DNA of 64,000 bases from CAVQCJ01 sp963711005 (GTDB lineage Bacteria; Actinomycetota; Actinomycetes; Prado026): NCBI GenBank assembly GCA_963711005.1, contig CAVQCJ010000004.1, positions 645,725 through 709,724 on the forward strand, in the 5' to 3' direction. The notes under the pieces are model-generated. The model ran no database searches. It saw only the letters and a program-made list of their open reading frames with translations, and was not told where the DNA came from. Numbering within the stretch: the first letter of the stretch is position 1; the number at the start of each line of letters is the position of its first letter. The translations under genes and the position numbers were made by a program. Positions 17,609 through 25,217 of this stretch are shown piece after piece.

Positions 17609-18400
17609 ATGCGCATCGCCACCTGGAACGTCAACTCGGTCCTGGCCAGGTTGCCCCGGCTCGTCGAGTGGTTGGAGCAGGCGGCGCCCGACGTCGTGTG
17701 CCTGCAGGAGACCAAGGTCCCGGACGGCGGGTTCCCGGTCGGCGAGGTCGCCGCGCTCGGGTACGAGGTCGCGCAACACGGCGAGGGCCGGTGGAACGGC
17801 GTCGCGGTGCTCTCGCGCGTCGGGCTGGCCGACGTCGCGCCCGGCCTGCCCGGCGACCCAGGCTTCCCCGACCCGCAGACCAGCGAGGCGCGCACCCTCG
17901 CCGCGACCTGCGGCCAGGTCCGGGTGCGCTCGGTGTACGTGCCGAACGGACGCACGCCGGACGACCCGCACTACGCGTACAAGCTGCGCTGGCTGGCCGC
18001 GCTCACTGCGGCGGTCGCCGAGGACGCGGCGGGCGGGCTCCCGTTCGCGGTCATGGGGGACTTCAACGTGGCGCCCACGGACGCCGACGTGTGGGACCCG
18101 GCCGCGTTCGTTGGCGCCACCCACGTGACGGCGCAGGAACGCGCGGGGCTGGCCGGGCTGCGCAGGGCCGGGCTCGCCGACGTGGTGCCTCGGATCGCCA
18201 AGGGTCCGCACCCGTACACGTACTGGGACTACCGGGCGGGGGCGTTCCACAAGGGCATGGGGATGCGCATCGACCTGGTGTACGCGAACGCGGCCATGGC
18301 CGGCGCCGTGACCGACGCCTGGGTGGACCGTGAGGCGCGCAAGGGCAAGGGGCCCAGCGACCACGCGCCGGTCGTCGTCGACCTCGACCTCGCGGGCTAG
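17609..18400 (+). CDS. xthA: Exodeoxyribonuclease III
   Basis: A 263-residue endonuclease/exonuclease/phosphatase-fold enzyme that cleaves at abasic sites in base excision repair and degrades 3' ends. Motifs in order are TWNVNSV (residues 5-11), CLQETKV with the metal-binding Glu, YVPNGR, MGDFNVAPTD and the C-terminal SDHAPVV with the catalytic His. Length matches the XthA family. ATG 17609 has GGGAGGG upstream. It is flanked by unrelated metabolic genes in the same direction. Confidence 0.93.
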   Translation: MRIATWNVNSVLARLPRLVEWLEQAAPDVVCLQETKVPDGGFPVGEVAALGYEVAQHGEGRWNGVAVLSRVGLADVAPGLPGDPGFPDPQTSEARTLAATCGQVRVRSVYVPNGRTPDDPHYAYKLRWLAALTAAVAEDAAGGLPFAVMGDFNVAPTDADVWDPAAFVGATHVTAQERAGLAGLRRAGLADVVPRIAKGPHPYTYWDYRAGAFHKGMGMRIDLVYANAAMAGAVTDAWVDREARKGKGPSDHAPVVVDLDLAG

Positions 18401-18514
18401 CGACCGCCCACCGCCAGCGGGACCTTCGCCCCTGTCGGCCCGACGCACCCGTACCTACCGTCGAGGTGAAGGTCGCGTCCGACCAGGGACGCGGGGCCGG
18501 GAAGGTGACGGGTC

Positions 18515-19753
18515 ATGAGGCGTCTGCTCGTGCTTGGCGGTGGCACCGCGGGGACCATCGCGGCGAACAAGCTGCGCAAGAGGCTGGACGACCAGTGGCA
18601 GGTGACCGTCGTCGACCGGGACGACGCCCACCACTACCAGCCGGGGTACCTGCTCGTCCCGTTCGGCGTCTACGAGCCGGACGAGATCGTGCGCTCGCGC
18701 CGCCGGTACCTGACGGACGGTGTGGACTTCGTCTGCGCCGAGGTGGACGGCATCGACCCGGCGGCCTGCGCGGTCACCCTCGCGGACGGGCGGGTCCTCG
18801 GTTACGACTACCTGCTCGTCGCCGCGGGGACCACGCCACGGCCGGACCAGACGCCCGGCATGGACGGGGAGCAGTGGCGCCGGTCGGTGCACGAGTTCTA
18901 CACGCTGGAGGGCGCCGTCTCGCTGCGCGCCGCGCTGCGGTCGTTCGAGGGCGGCCGCCTCGTGGTGCACGTCACGGAGATGCCGATCAAGTGCCCGGTC
19001 GCCCCTCTGGAGTTCACGTTCCTGGTGGACGCGTGGCTGTCGGAGCACGGGCTTCGCGACCGCGTCGACATCACGTACGTGACCCCGCTGGAGGGCGCGT
19101 TCACCAAGCCGGTGGCGTCGACGCGGCTCGGCGGGATGCTCGACGAGCGCGGCATCGGGCTGGAGCCGGACTTCGTCGTCGACCGCGTCGACGAGCACGC
19201 CAAGACCCTGGTGTCGATGGACGACCGGGAGGTCCCCTTCGACCTGCTGGTGACCGTGCCGTTGAACATGGGCGCCGACTTCGTCGCGCGGTCGGGGCTG
19301 GGGAACGACCTGAACTACGTTCCGGTCGACCGGCACACCCTGCTGGCCAAGGGCTTCGAGAACATCTTCGCGATCGGGGACGCGTCCGACATCCCGGCCT
19401 CCAAGGCGGGCTCCGTGGCCCACTTCTCGCTCGACCTGTTCCCGGACAACTTCGTCGACCACGTCGCGGGTCGCCCGATGACGTCGCTGTTCGACGGGCA
19501 CGCTAACTGCTTCGTCGAGTCCGGGCACGGCAAGGCCCTCCTGATCGACTTCAACTACGACACCGAGCCGTTGCCCGGGAAGTACCCGGTGCCGGCGGTC
19601 GGCCCGTTCAGCCTGCTCGAGGAGTCGGCGGTCAACCACTGGGGGAAGCTGATGTTCCGCTGGATGTACTGGAACGTCCTGCTCCCCGGCCGGCCGTTGC
19701 CGCTCCCCGCCAGGATGACGCGGGCCGGCAAGCACTTCGAGCAAGCAGCATGA
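18515..19753 (+). CDS. Sulfide:quinone oxidoreductase-like FAD flavoprotein
   Basis: A 412-residue two-dinucleotide-binding-domain flavoprotein. The N-terminal Rossmann motif is LGGGTAGTIAANKL, the second FAD motif is FAIGDASDIPASKAG, and the C-terminal segment (HWGKLMFRWMYWNVLLPG) is amphipathic as in membrane-associated SQR. Cys160 (MPIKCPVAP) is at the position of a redox-active Cys in SQR enzymes, and Cys332 (HANCFVES) could be its partner. The usual reaction would be sulfide oxidation with electrons passed to quinone. It starts an apparent operon with a TusE/DsrC-like gene 10 bases downstream and a DsrE-like gene. The exact SQR subtype cannot be assigned here. Confidence 0.8.
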   Translation: MRRLLVLGGGTAGTIAANKLRKRLDDQWQVTVVDRDDAHHYQPGYLLVPFGVYEPDEIVRSRRRYLTDGVDFVCAEVDGIDPAACAVTLADGRVLGYDYLLVAAGTTPRPDQTPGMDGEQWRRSVHEFYTLEGAVSLRAALRSFEGGRLVVHVTEMPIKCPVAPLEFTFLVDAWLSEHGLRDRVDITYVTPLEGAFTKPVASTRLGGMLDERGIGLEPDFVVDRVDEHAKTLVSMDDREVPFDLLVTVPLNMGADFVARSGLGNDLNYVPVDRHTLLAKGFENIFAIGDASDIPASKAGSVAHFSLDLFPDNFVDHVAGRPMTSLFDGHANCFVESGHGKALLIDFNYDTEPLPGKYPVPAVGPFSLLEESAVNHWGKLMFRWMYWNVLLPGRPLPLPARMTRAGKHFEQAA

Positions 19754-19763
19754 GAACTGGGAG

Positions 19764-20087
19764 ATGAGGACCGTGACGATCACCACGTTGAGCGGCCGGG
19801 ACGTCCACGTCGACGCCGAAGGCTTCCTCACCGAGTACGGCGAGTGGGACGACGACCTGGCGCGGGTGCTGGCCGCGAACATCGGGATCGAGCTGACCGA
19901 CCGGCACTGGGAGATCCTGCGCTTCCTGCGTGCGGACTACCTCGCGCAGGGCGAGACGCCGACCACCCGGCGCGTCCAGACCGTGGGCGGGTTCCCCACC
20001 CGCGAGCAGTTCGACCTGTTCCCCAAGAAGCCGGCCAAGAAGATGGCGTACATCGCCGGGCTGCCCAAGCCGCACGGCTGCGTGTGA
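19764..20087 (+). CDS. TusE/DsrC/DsvC family sulfur-carrier protein
   Basis: A 107-residue sulfur-relay protein. Family features are GFLTEYGEWDDDLARVLA, LTDRHWEILRFLRADY and the C-terminal arm AGLPKPHGCV. The penultimate Cys106, the sulfur-carrying residue (CysB of DsrC), is present. The position of the second DsrC cysteine, ten residues earlier, is Ala (KKMAYIAGLP). This makes it TusE-like in cysteine content even though its neighbours are SQR-like and DsrE-like rather than tRNA thiolation genes. The likely role is to carry persulfide between the flavoprotein and another acceptor. Start ATG 19764 lies 10 bases after the flavoprotein stop. Confidence 0.88.
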   Translation: MRTVTITTLSGRDVHVDAEGFLTEYGEWDDDLARVLAANIGIELTDRHWEILRFLRADYLAQGETPTTRRVQTVGGFPTREQFDLFPKKPAKKMAYIAGLPKPHGCV

Positions 20088-20107
20088 GCCCTCGGAAGGA
20101 GACCACC

Positions 20108-20686
20108 ATGACCACCGACACGGTGACCACCGACACGGTGACCACCGACACGGCGACGACGGGTACGGCCCCGGCGATCGTGCCCTCGTTCGACGACGAG
20201 GAGCAGACCGGGCGCAAGCTCGCCATCATCTGCTCGAAGGGCAACCTGGACATGGCCTACCCGGGCCTGATCCTGGCCAACGCGGCGCTCGGCGAAGGGG
20301 TGGAGACGCACCTGTTCTTCACCTTCTGGGGCTTCGACATGATCACCAGGGAGCGGATGGACGACCTCAAGTTCACCCCGACCGGGAACACGGCGATGCA
20401 CCTGCCGCTGGGCGACGTTCGCGTGCCGCAGGCGCTCGCGCCGATGCCGGGGATGCAGGCGATGGCCACCCGGATGATGAAGCACCAGATCGCCGACCTC
20501 GGCGTACCGGAGGTGCCGGACTTCCTCGAGCAGATCGTGGCGGCCGGCGGACACCTGTGGGCCTGCCGGATGAGCGCGGACATGATGCACCTGACGATGG
20601 ACGACCTGTACGAGGGCGTCGAGGCGATCATCAACGCGAGCGACTTCATCGAGCTCACCGCGGGAGCCCAGCTCCTGTTCATCTGA
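20108..20686 (+). CDS. DsrE/F-like sulfurtransferase family protein
   Basis: A 192-residue protein of the DsrE/DsrF-like fold. The segment RKLAIICSKGNLDMAYPGLI (residues about 37-56) with FFTFWGFDMITRERMDDLK is typical of the peroxiredoxin/DsrE-like group associated with sulfur oxidation. Cys42 and Cys158 (GGHLWACRMSADMM) are candidate persulfide carriers, the second being the conserved CxMS-type site. The N-terminus is a Thr/Asp-rich extension made of a 15-bp tandem repeat. ATG 20108 has AAGGAG upstream and lies 20 bases after the TusE/DsrC-like stop, so it is the third gene of that operon. Confidence 0.82.
   Translation: MTTDTVTTDTVTTDTATTGTAPAIVPSFDDEEQTGRKLAIICSKGNLDMAYPGLILANAALGEGVETHLFFTFWGFDMITRERMDDLKFTPTGNTAMHLPLGDVRVPQALAPMPGMQAMATRMMKHQIADLGVPEVPDFLEQIVAAGGHLWACRMSADMMHLTMDDLYEGVEAIINASDFIELTAGAQLLFI
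20111..20155 (+). repeat. 15-bp tandem repeat coding the DsrE-like N-terminus
   Basis: Three consecutive 15-bp units (ACCACCGACACGGTG twice, then ACCACCGACACGGCG) encode TTDTV, TTDTV and TTDTA. The copy number could vary between strains by slippage without breaking the frame. Confidence 0.85.
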
Positions 20687-20698
20687 GCGTTCGCGCCG

Positions 20699-21262
20699 CT
20701 ACCGCCGTGACTGCCGCCAGTCGCCGACGGGCAGCCGGTAGAGGACGTGCGGACGATGCGGGCTGCCCACCGGCACCAGCGGGTGCTCGAACTCGACGTC
20801 GCGCCGCATCCCGAGCCGTTCCATCACCCGCCAGGACCGGACGTTGGTCTGCGCGGTCCACGAGTCGACCTCGTCCAGCCCGACCTGCTCGAACCCGTAC
20901 GCCAGCGACGCGCGCGCGGCCTCGGTGGCGATGCCGCGGCCCCAGTACGGGCGGGCCAGCCGCCACCCGACCTCGATCGCTGGGGTGAACGACGACTCGA
21001 AGTGCGCCCTGGCCAGCCCGACGTAGCCGGCGAAGCCGCCGTCCACCTCGACCGCCCACAGCCCGAACCCGTTCTGCTGCCAGCGCCCGACGATCCGGTC
21101 GACGAACCCGTCGCTCTCGGCCCGGTCCAGTCGGGAGTTGAGGAACTCCATGACCTGCGGGTCGTCGTTGAGGGCGGCGAACGGGTCGCGGTCGGCGTCC
21201 CGCCACTCGCGCAGCACGAGCCGCTCGGTGCGCAGCACCGGAACCATCTCGTCCTCAGACAT
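20699..21262 (-). CDS. GNAT family N-acetyltransferase (RimJ/RimL-like)
   Basis: A 187-residue acetyltransferase using acetyl-CoA. It begins LRTERLVLREWRDADRDPFA, has GWRLARPYWGRGIATEAARA as the CoA-binding P-loop region (motif RGIATEA at about residues 98-104) and ends with NVRSWRVMERLGMRRDVEFEH, the typical RimJ/RimL C-terminus. It starts 3 bases after the SulP stop and so is probably last in a cNMP-SulP-GNAT operon. The substrate is unknown; ribosomal-protein or small-molecule acetylation are both possible. Confidence 0.9.
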   Translation of the reverse strand: MSEDEMVPVLRTERLVLREWRDADRDPFAALNDDPQVMEFLNSRLDRAESDGFVDRIVGRWQQNGFGLWAVEVDGGFAGYVGLARAHFESSFTPAIEVGWRLARPYWGRGIATEAARASLAYGFEQVGLDEVDSWTAQTNVRSWRVMERLGMRRDVEFEHPLVPVGSPHRPHVLYRLPVGDWRQSRR

Positions 21263-21265
21263 CCC

Positions 21266-22993
21266 TCACGGCTCCGCGTCCGGGTCGGGGGCCGCTGGTT
21301 CCCCGGGGGGCCCAGGGGTATGGTCCGCCGTCCACGTCTGCGCGTCGGCGAGTGCAGCGGTCAGCGAGTCGCCGAGCCGCCGGCGAGCCCGGTAGACGGC
21401 GTCCGGACCCAGGTGGTCCAGCGTCCTGGTCGCCGCGAGCTGGTCGTACACGCGCGGCCCGACCCCGACGAGCAGCAGCCTGCTGTCCACCGCGGAGAGC
21501 GCGTCGGCGTACCGGCCGAGCGCCCTGATGAACGTGCTGCCCAGCTCGTCCTTGCCGCGCAGCCGCACGATGACCACCGACCCGCGCGAGTCGGGCGTCA
21601 CCGCCGGCAGCTGCGCCTCGAACACCGGGGCGGCGGCGAAGAACAGGCTCCCGTACGGCATCAGCACGATGACCTTGCCAGGGTCGAGGACGGCCGGCGG
21701 GTCCTCCTCGTCCGGCAGCACGGCGCCCGGGGTGAACCGCCACCGCGTGACGGTGATCGTGTTGGACTGACGGGCCACGTGCAGGACGATGGAGATCCCG
21801 ACCCCGACGAGCACCGCGTACTGCAGCGGGATGATCAGCGTCAGGACGAAGGTCACCGACATCACCGCGGCCTGCGTCGAGCCGGTGCGCCAGACCATCA
21901 TCACGTCGTTGGGCTTGAAGGTGCGCACGCCGATGAGGATCAGCAGTCCGGCCAGGGCGGGCATCGCGACGTACCCGATCACGTCGCCGAACAGCAGGAT
22001 CGACAGCGCCATGACGACACCGGCCGCGAGGTTGGCGACCCGGGTGCGCGCGCCCGCCACCCGGATCAGCGCCGTGGCGGACGTCGACCCGCCGACCGGC
22101 ATCGCCTGGAAGAGGCCGGCGGCGATGTTCGCGACGCCCTGGCCGCGGAAGTCGCCGGACGCGTCCGGGTACTCGCCGTCCGGGTTGGGGACCGAGTGGC
22201 TGATGCCGGCCCCCTGCACCAGTCCGACGAAGGCCAGCGACAGCGCCGGGATGAGCAGCGTGCCGGTCATCGCGAGGTCCGGCAGGGCGGGTGCCGGCAG
22301 CGCCCGCGGCACGTCGGCGATGTCGCCGATGGTCTGGACCGAGTCCAGGTGCAGGAGCGCGGCGACGGCCGAGGTGACCACGACGGCGACGACGAGTCCC
22401 AGCGGGCCGACGGGGGTGCGCTCGAGCACGAGGATGATCAGGACGGTCCCGACGCCGACGGCGACCGACGCCCAGGAGTAGGACGTGACGTGCAGCAGGG
22501 TGTCCAGGCTGCGGACGACCCGGTTGGCCCCCTGGTTGTCGTAGCCGGTCAGGTTGTCGAGCTGGCCGAGGACGATGTTCACCGCGACCGCGTTGATGAA
22601 CCCGGTGAGCACCGAGTTCGGCACGAACCGCACCAGCCAGCCGAGACGGAACAGCCCCAGCCCCAGCATCACGACGCCGGTCAGCAGTGCCAGCGTGGCC
22701 AGCGCGCGGCCCGCGTCGGGCCCGGACTGGGTGGCCGGGACGTCGGAGATGATCACGGCCATCGCACTGGTGGCCTGCACCGCCATGTACGCGGAGCTGG
22801 TCGCCGCGGCGCCGGCGATCGTCCCGACCAGGTAGGCGTACAGGCCGTAGACCGGGTTCACGCCGGCGAGCAGGCCGGAGGCGAGCCCGTCCGGCACGCT
22901 CTCCACGCCGAGCACCACGCCGGCCCGCAGGTCCGGGCCGACCGTCGCGCGGGAGCCCAGTTGGCGGTGCAGCGCCGCCCGGACGTCAGCCAT
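21266..22993 (-). CDS. SulP family anion transporter with STAS domain
   Basis: A 575-residue SulP transporter. The core begins DLRAGVVLGVESVPDGLASG and AGVNPVYGLYAYLVGTIAG, has about 10-12 hydrophobic segments to residue 410, and ends with a STAS domain (about 440-550, GKVIVLMPYGSLFFAAAPVF, DSRGSVVIVRLRGKDELGS). ATG 22993 (MADVRAALHRQLG) is the natural start; the open frame upstream of it overlaps the cNMP gene and is not protein-like. The upstream gene encodes a lone cyclic-nucleotide-binding domain, so gating or regulation by cAMP is a reasonable inference. Several family members of this group transport sulfate or bicarbonate. Confidence 0.9.
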   Translation of the reverse strand: MADVRAALHRQLGSRATVGPDLRAGVVLGVESVPDGLASGLLAGVNPVYGLYAYLVGTIAGAAATSSAYMAVQATSAMAVIISDVPATQSGPDAGRALATLALLTGVVMLGLGLFRLGWLVRFVPNSVLTGFINAVAVNIVLGQLDNLTGYDNQGANRVVRSLDTLLHVTSYSWASVAVGVGTVLIILVLERTPVGPLGLVVAVVVTSAVAALLHLDSVQTIGDIADVPRALPAPALPDLAMTGTLLIPALSLAFVGLVQGAGISHSVPNPDGEYPDASGDFRGQGVANIAAGLFQAMPVGGSTSATALIRVAGARTRVANLAAGVVMALSILLFGDVIGYVAMPALAGLLILIGVRTFKPNDVMMVWRTGSTQAAVMSVTFVLTLIIPLQYAVLVGVGISIVLHVARQSNTITVTRWRFTPGAVLPDEEDPPAVLDPGKVIVLMPYGSLFFAAAPVFEAQLPAVTPDSRGSVVIVRLRGKDELGSTFIRALGRYADALSAVDSRLLLVGVGPRVYDQLAATRTLDHLGPDAVYRARRRLGDSLTAALADAQTWTADHTPGPPGEPAAPDPDAEP

Positions 22994-23045
22994 CGGCCTG
23001 CTCAACCGCGCCCGGCCGGCCCGGCCCCGCCGGGGGCGCAGGCCG

Positions 23046-23483
23046 TCATCCTTCGGCGGCGTTCCTCGCCTCGGACGCCCGCAGCCGCGCCGTGACGACC
23101 TTGAGCAGCCCGCGGGAGACGTCCGGGTCCTCCAGCAGTGGGGCGAACGCCAACGGCGAGATCGTCGCGGTGCGCAGCCCGCCCTCGCCGACGATGACGG
23201 TGGCGGACCGGGGCTCACCGTCGATCAGCGAGATCTCGCCGAAGCTGTCGCCCTCCTTCAGCGTGGCCCGCAGCACGCCGTGGACCTCCACGTCGGCGGA
23301 CCCGTCCAGGATGAGGTGGAACCCGGCGCTCTCGGCCCCCTGGTCGGTGAGGTGGCGGCCGGGTCGGTGGGTCATCTCCACGACCCGCTCGGCGATGCGC
23401 CGACGCGAGTCTTCGGACAGCTCGGAGAAGAACTCGACGGAAGAGAGCCGGCGGGCGAGCTCTGGCACCTGCATGTCGTGCAC
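23046..23483 (-). CDS. Stand-alone cyclic nucleotide-binding domain protein
   Basis: A 145-residue protein made of a single CAP/cNMP-binding domain. It begins VPELARRLSSVEFFSELSED and has FHLILDGSADVEVHG and the phosphate-binding cassette EGDSFGEISLIDGEPRSATV (residues about 77-96), including the Gly-Glu and Arg contacts. There is no C-terminal helix-turn-helix, so it is not a CRP-like DNA-binding regulator. It lies upstream of, and in the same direction as, the SulP gene with a 52-base gap. The pair may act as a cAMP-sensing subunit and a transporter. Start is GTG 23483 or ATG 23474; the GGGAAAGG site fits the second better. Confidence 0.85.
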   Translation of the reverse strand: MHDMQVPELARRLSSVEFFSELSEDSRRRIAERVVEMTHRPGRHLTDQGAESAGFHLILDGSADVEVHGVLRATLKEGDSFGEISLIDGEPRSATVIVGEGGLRTATISPLAFAPLLEDPDVSRGLLKVVTARLRASEARNAAEG

Positions 23484-23555
23484 CTTTCCCTGGAAGCGGC
23501 CAGGTTAGAGGATCACGGAGGGCCGGGCCATCGATCCGGTCGTACAGGAGGTGCC

Positions 23556-24155
23556 ATGGGCATCGTCTCGCCGGGGTTCTCCGGCCGGCGCCGCGACGGC
23601 GGTACCCCGCTGCCGCCGGGCCAGTACCTGACCGAGGACTTCCCGGTCCTGTCGGCCGGGCCCACACCCCGGCTCGACACCGACCGGTGGACGTTCACCG
23701 TCACGACCGAGACCGGGGCGAAGCACGAGTGGACCTGGGCCCGGCTGCGCGCCCTGCCGGCCGAGAGCTTCACCACCGACCTGCACTGCGTGACCCGCTG
23801 GTCCAAGCTCGGGACGCACTGGGACGGGGTCTCGCTCGACACGCTGCTCGCCGACGTGGAGACATCCGCGGACTTCGCGCTGGTGCATGCCTACGGCGGC
23901 TACGACACCAACCTGCCGCTGGAGGACCTGCTGGACGGCAAGGCGTGGGTCGCCTTCGGCTACGACGGCGAGCCGCTCGAGCCCGAGCACGGGGGACCGG
24001 CCCGGCTGCTGGTGCCGCACCTGTACCTGTGGAAGAGCGCCAAGTGGGTCAGCGGCATCACCTTGTCCCACACGGACACCCCCGGCTTCTGGGAGAGCCT
24101 GGGCTACCACAGCTACGGAGACCCATGGCGGGAGCAGCGGTACTGGGGCGACTGA
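23556..24155 (+). CDS. Sulfite oxidase-like molybdopterin oxidoreductase
   Basis: A 199-residue protein of the sulfite oxidase/YedY-type molybdopterin-binding fold. LPPGQYLTEDFPVLSAGPTP is at the start, the Mo-ligating Cys78 is in TTDLHCVTRWS, and GYDTNLPLEDLLDGKAWVAF, PARLLVPHLYLWKSAKWVSG and a final WREQRYWGD are characteristic of this actinobacterial subfamily. No Tat or Sec signal was seen, so it appears cytoplasmic. Start ATG has CAGGAGG upstream. The 3' end overlaps the ferredoxin-reductase gene by 31 bases, so the reductase probably supplies or removes electrons. Whether sulfite is the substrate is not shown by sequence. Confidence 0.88.
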   Translation: MGIVSPGFSGRRRDGGTPLPPGQYLTEDFPVLSAGPTPRLDTDRWTFTVTTETGAKHEWTWARLRALPAESFTTDLHCVTRWSKLGTHWDGVSLDTLLADVETSADFALVHAYGGYDTNLPLEDLLDGKAWVAFGYDGEPLEPEHGGPARLLVPHLYLWKSAKWVSGITLSHTDTPGFWESLGYHSYGDPWREQRYWGD

Positions 24156-24895
24156 CCTGGCGGGTCGGTCGGGTGGTCGCCCTGCGGGACGAGACCTCGA
24201 CGGCCCGCTCGGTCGTCCTCGACGTGCCCGGCTGGCCCGGCCACCTGGCCGGTCAGCACGTCGACGTCCGGCTGACCGCGCCGGACGGCTACTCGGCGGT
24301 CCGCTCGTACTCGATGTCTGCCGAGGCCGACGGGGACCTCGTCGAGATCACCGTCGACCGGCTCCCGGACGGTGAGGTCTCGCCGTACCTCACCCAGGTC
24401 CTCGCGCTCGGCGATCCGCTGGAGGTGCGCGGGCCGATCGGGGGCTGGTTCGTGTGGCGGCCGGGGCAGGAAGGCCCGGTCCAGCTGCTCGCGGGCGGGT
24501 CCGGGATGGTTCCCCTGCGGGCGATGCTGCGTGCCCGCGACCGCGCGACCGGCTCGGACCGGGCGCCGATGCGGCTGCTCTACTCGGTCCGGCAACCGGA
24601 CGCGGTCCTGTACCGGGACGAGCTGGACGCCCTGGCCCGGACCGCCGACGGCGTCCGCGTCGAGTACGCGTTCACGCGGCGCACCCCGCCGGACTGGCCC
24701 CGCCCGCCCGGCCGGCTCGACGCCGGCCTGCTGGCCGGGGCGGCGTTCGGTCCCCACGAGCAGCCGACCTGCTACGTCTGCGGACCGACCGGCTTCGTCG
24801 AGGCCGCCGCCGACCTGCTAGGCATCGCCGGCCACGACCCGGCCCGCATCCGGACCGAACGCTTCGGCCCGTCCACCGGTGGAGGAGATCGATGA
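24125..24895 (+). CDS. FAD/NAD(P)-binding ferredoxin reductase-type oxidoreductase
   Basis: A 256-residue flavin reductase of the FNR superfamily. The FAD motif RSYSMS (about residues 61-66), the NAD(P) motif LAGGSGMVPLRAML (about 123-136) and the terminal CYVCGPTGFVEAAADLL are all present. No 2Fe-2S domain is attached. The start ATG lies within the end of the sulfite-oxidase-like gene and the stop overlaps the next ATG by 4 bases, giving a tightly coupled three-gene operon. The probable role is electron transfer between NAD(P)H and the molybdoenzyme. Confidence 0.9.
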   Translation: MAGAAVLGRLTWRVGRVVALRDETSTARSVVLDVPGWPGHLAGQHVDVRLTAPDGYSAVRSYSMSAEADGDLVEITVDRLPDGEVSPYLTQVLALGDPLEVRGPIGGWFVWRPGQEGPVQLLAGGSGMVPLRAMLRARDRATGSDRAPMRLLYSVRQPDAVLYRDELDALARTADGVRVEYAFTRRTPPDWPRPPGRLDAGLLAGAAFGPHEQPTCYVCGPTGFVEAAADLLGIAGHDPARIRTERFGPSTGGGDR

Positions 24896-25179
24896 CCGAC
24901 CAGACTCACGACAGGCCGTTCCTGGACGGCAACGCGGCGGCCGGCCAGATCGCCGCGCTCTTCGCGCTCGACGTGACCACCGCGACCGGCCAGTGCGCCG
25001 GCTGCGGGACGGCGGGCCCGCTGGCCGGGGCGCGCATGTACGGTCCGGCGCCCGGCCTGGTCCTGCGCTGCCCGGCCTGCGAGGCCGTGCTGCTGCGGAT
25101 CGTCGAGGGCGCCGGACGGGCCTGGATGGACCTGCGGGGCCTCGCGTTCATCGAGACCCCGCTCCCGTCGCCGGCCTGA
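24892..25179 (+). CDS. DUF6510-type small zinc-ribbon protein
   Basis: A 95-residue protein with one CxxC pair at CAGCG (residues about 36-39) and another at LRCPACE (about 61-66), forming a likely zinc ribbon. It begins FLDGNAAAGQIAALFALDVT, a pattern found in small actinobacterial proteins next to sulfite-oxidase-like and ferredoxin-reductase genes. Its ATG overlaps the reductase stop. It may be an accessory or assembly factor; no enzymatic role is evident. The family name is given from memory and should be treated as probable. Confidence 0.75.
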   Translation: MTDQTHDRPFLDGNAAAGQIAALFALDVTTATGQCAGCGTAGPLAGARMYGPAPGLVLRCPACEAVLLRIVEGAGRAWMDLRGLAFIETPLPSPA

Positions 25180-25217
25180 AGTCCCACAGGTTCGAACTGG
25201 ACAGCGGAGGGCGACCG

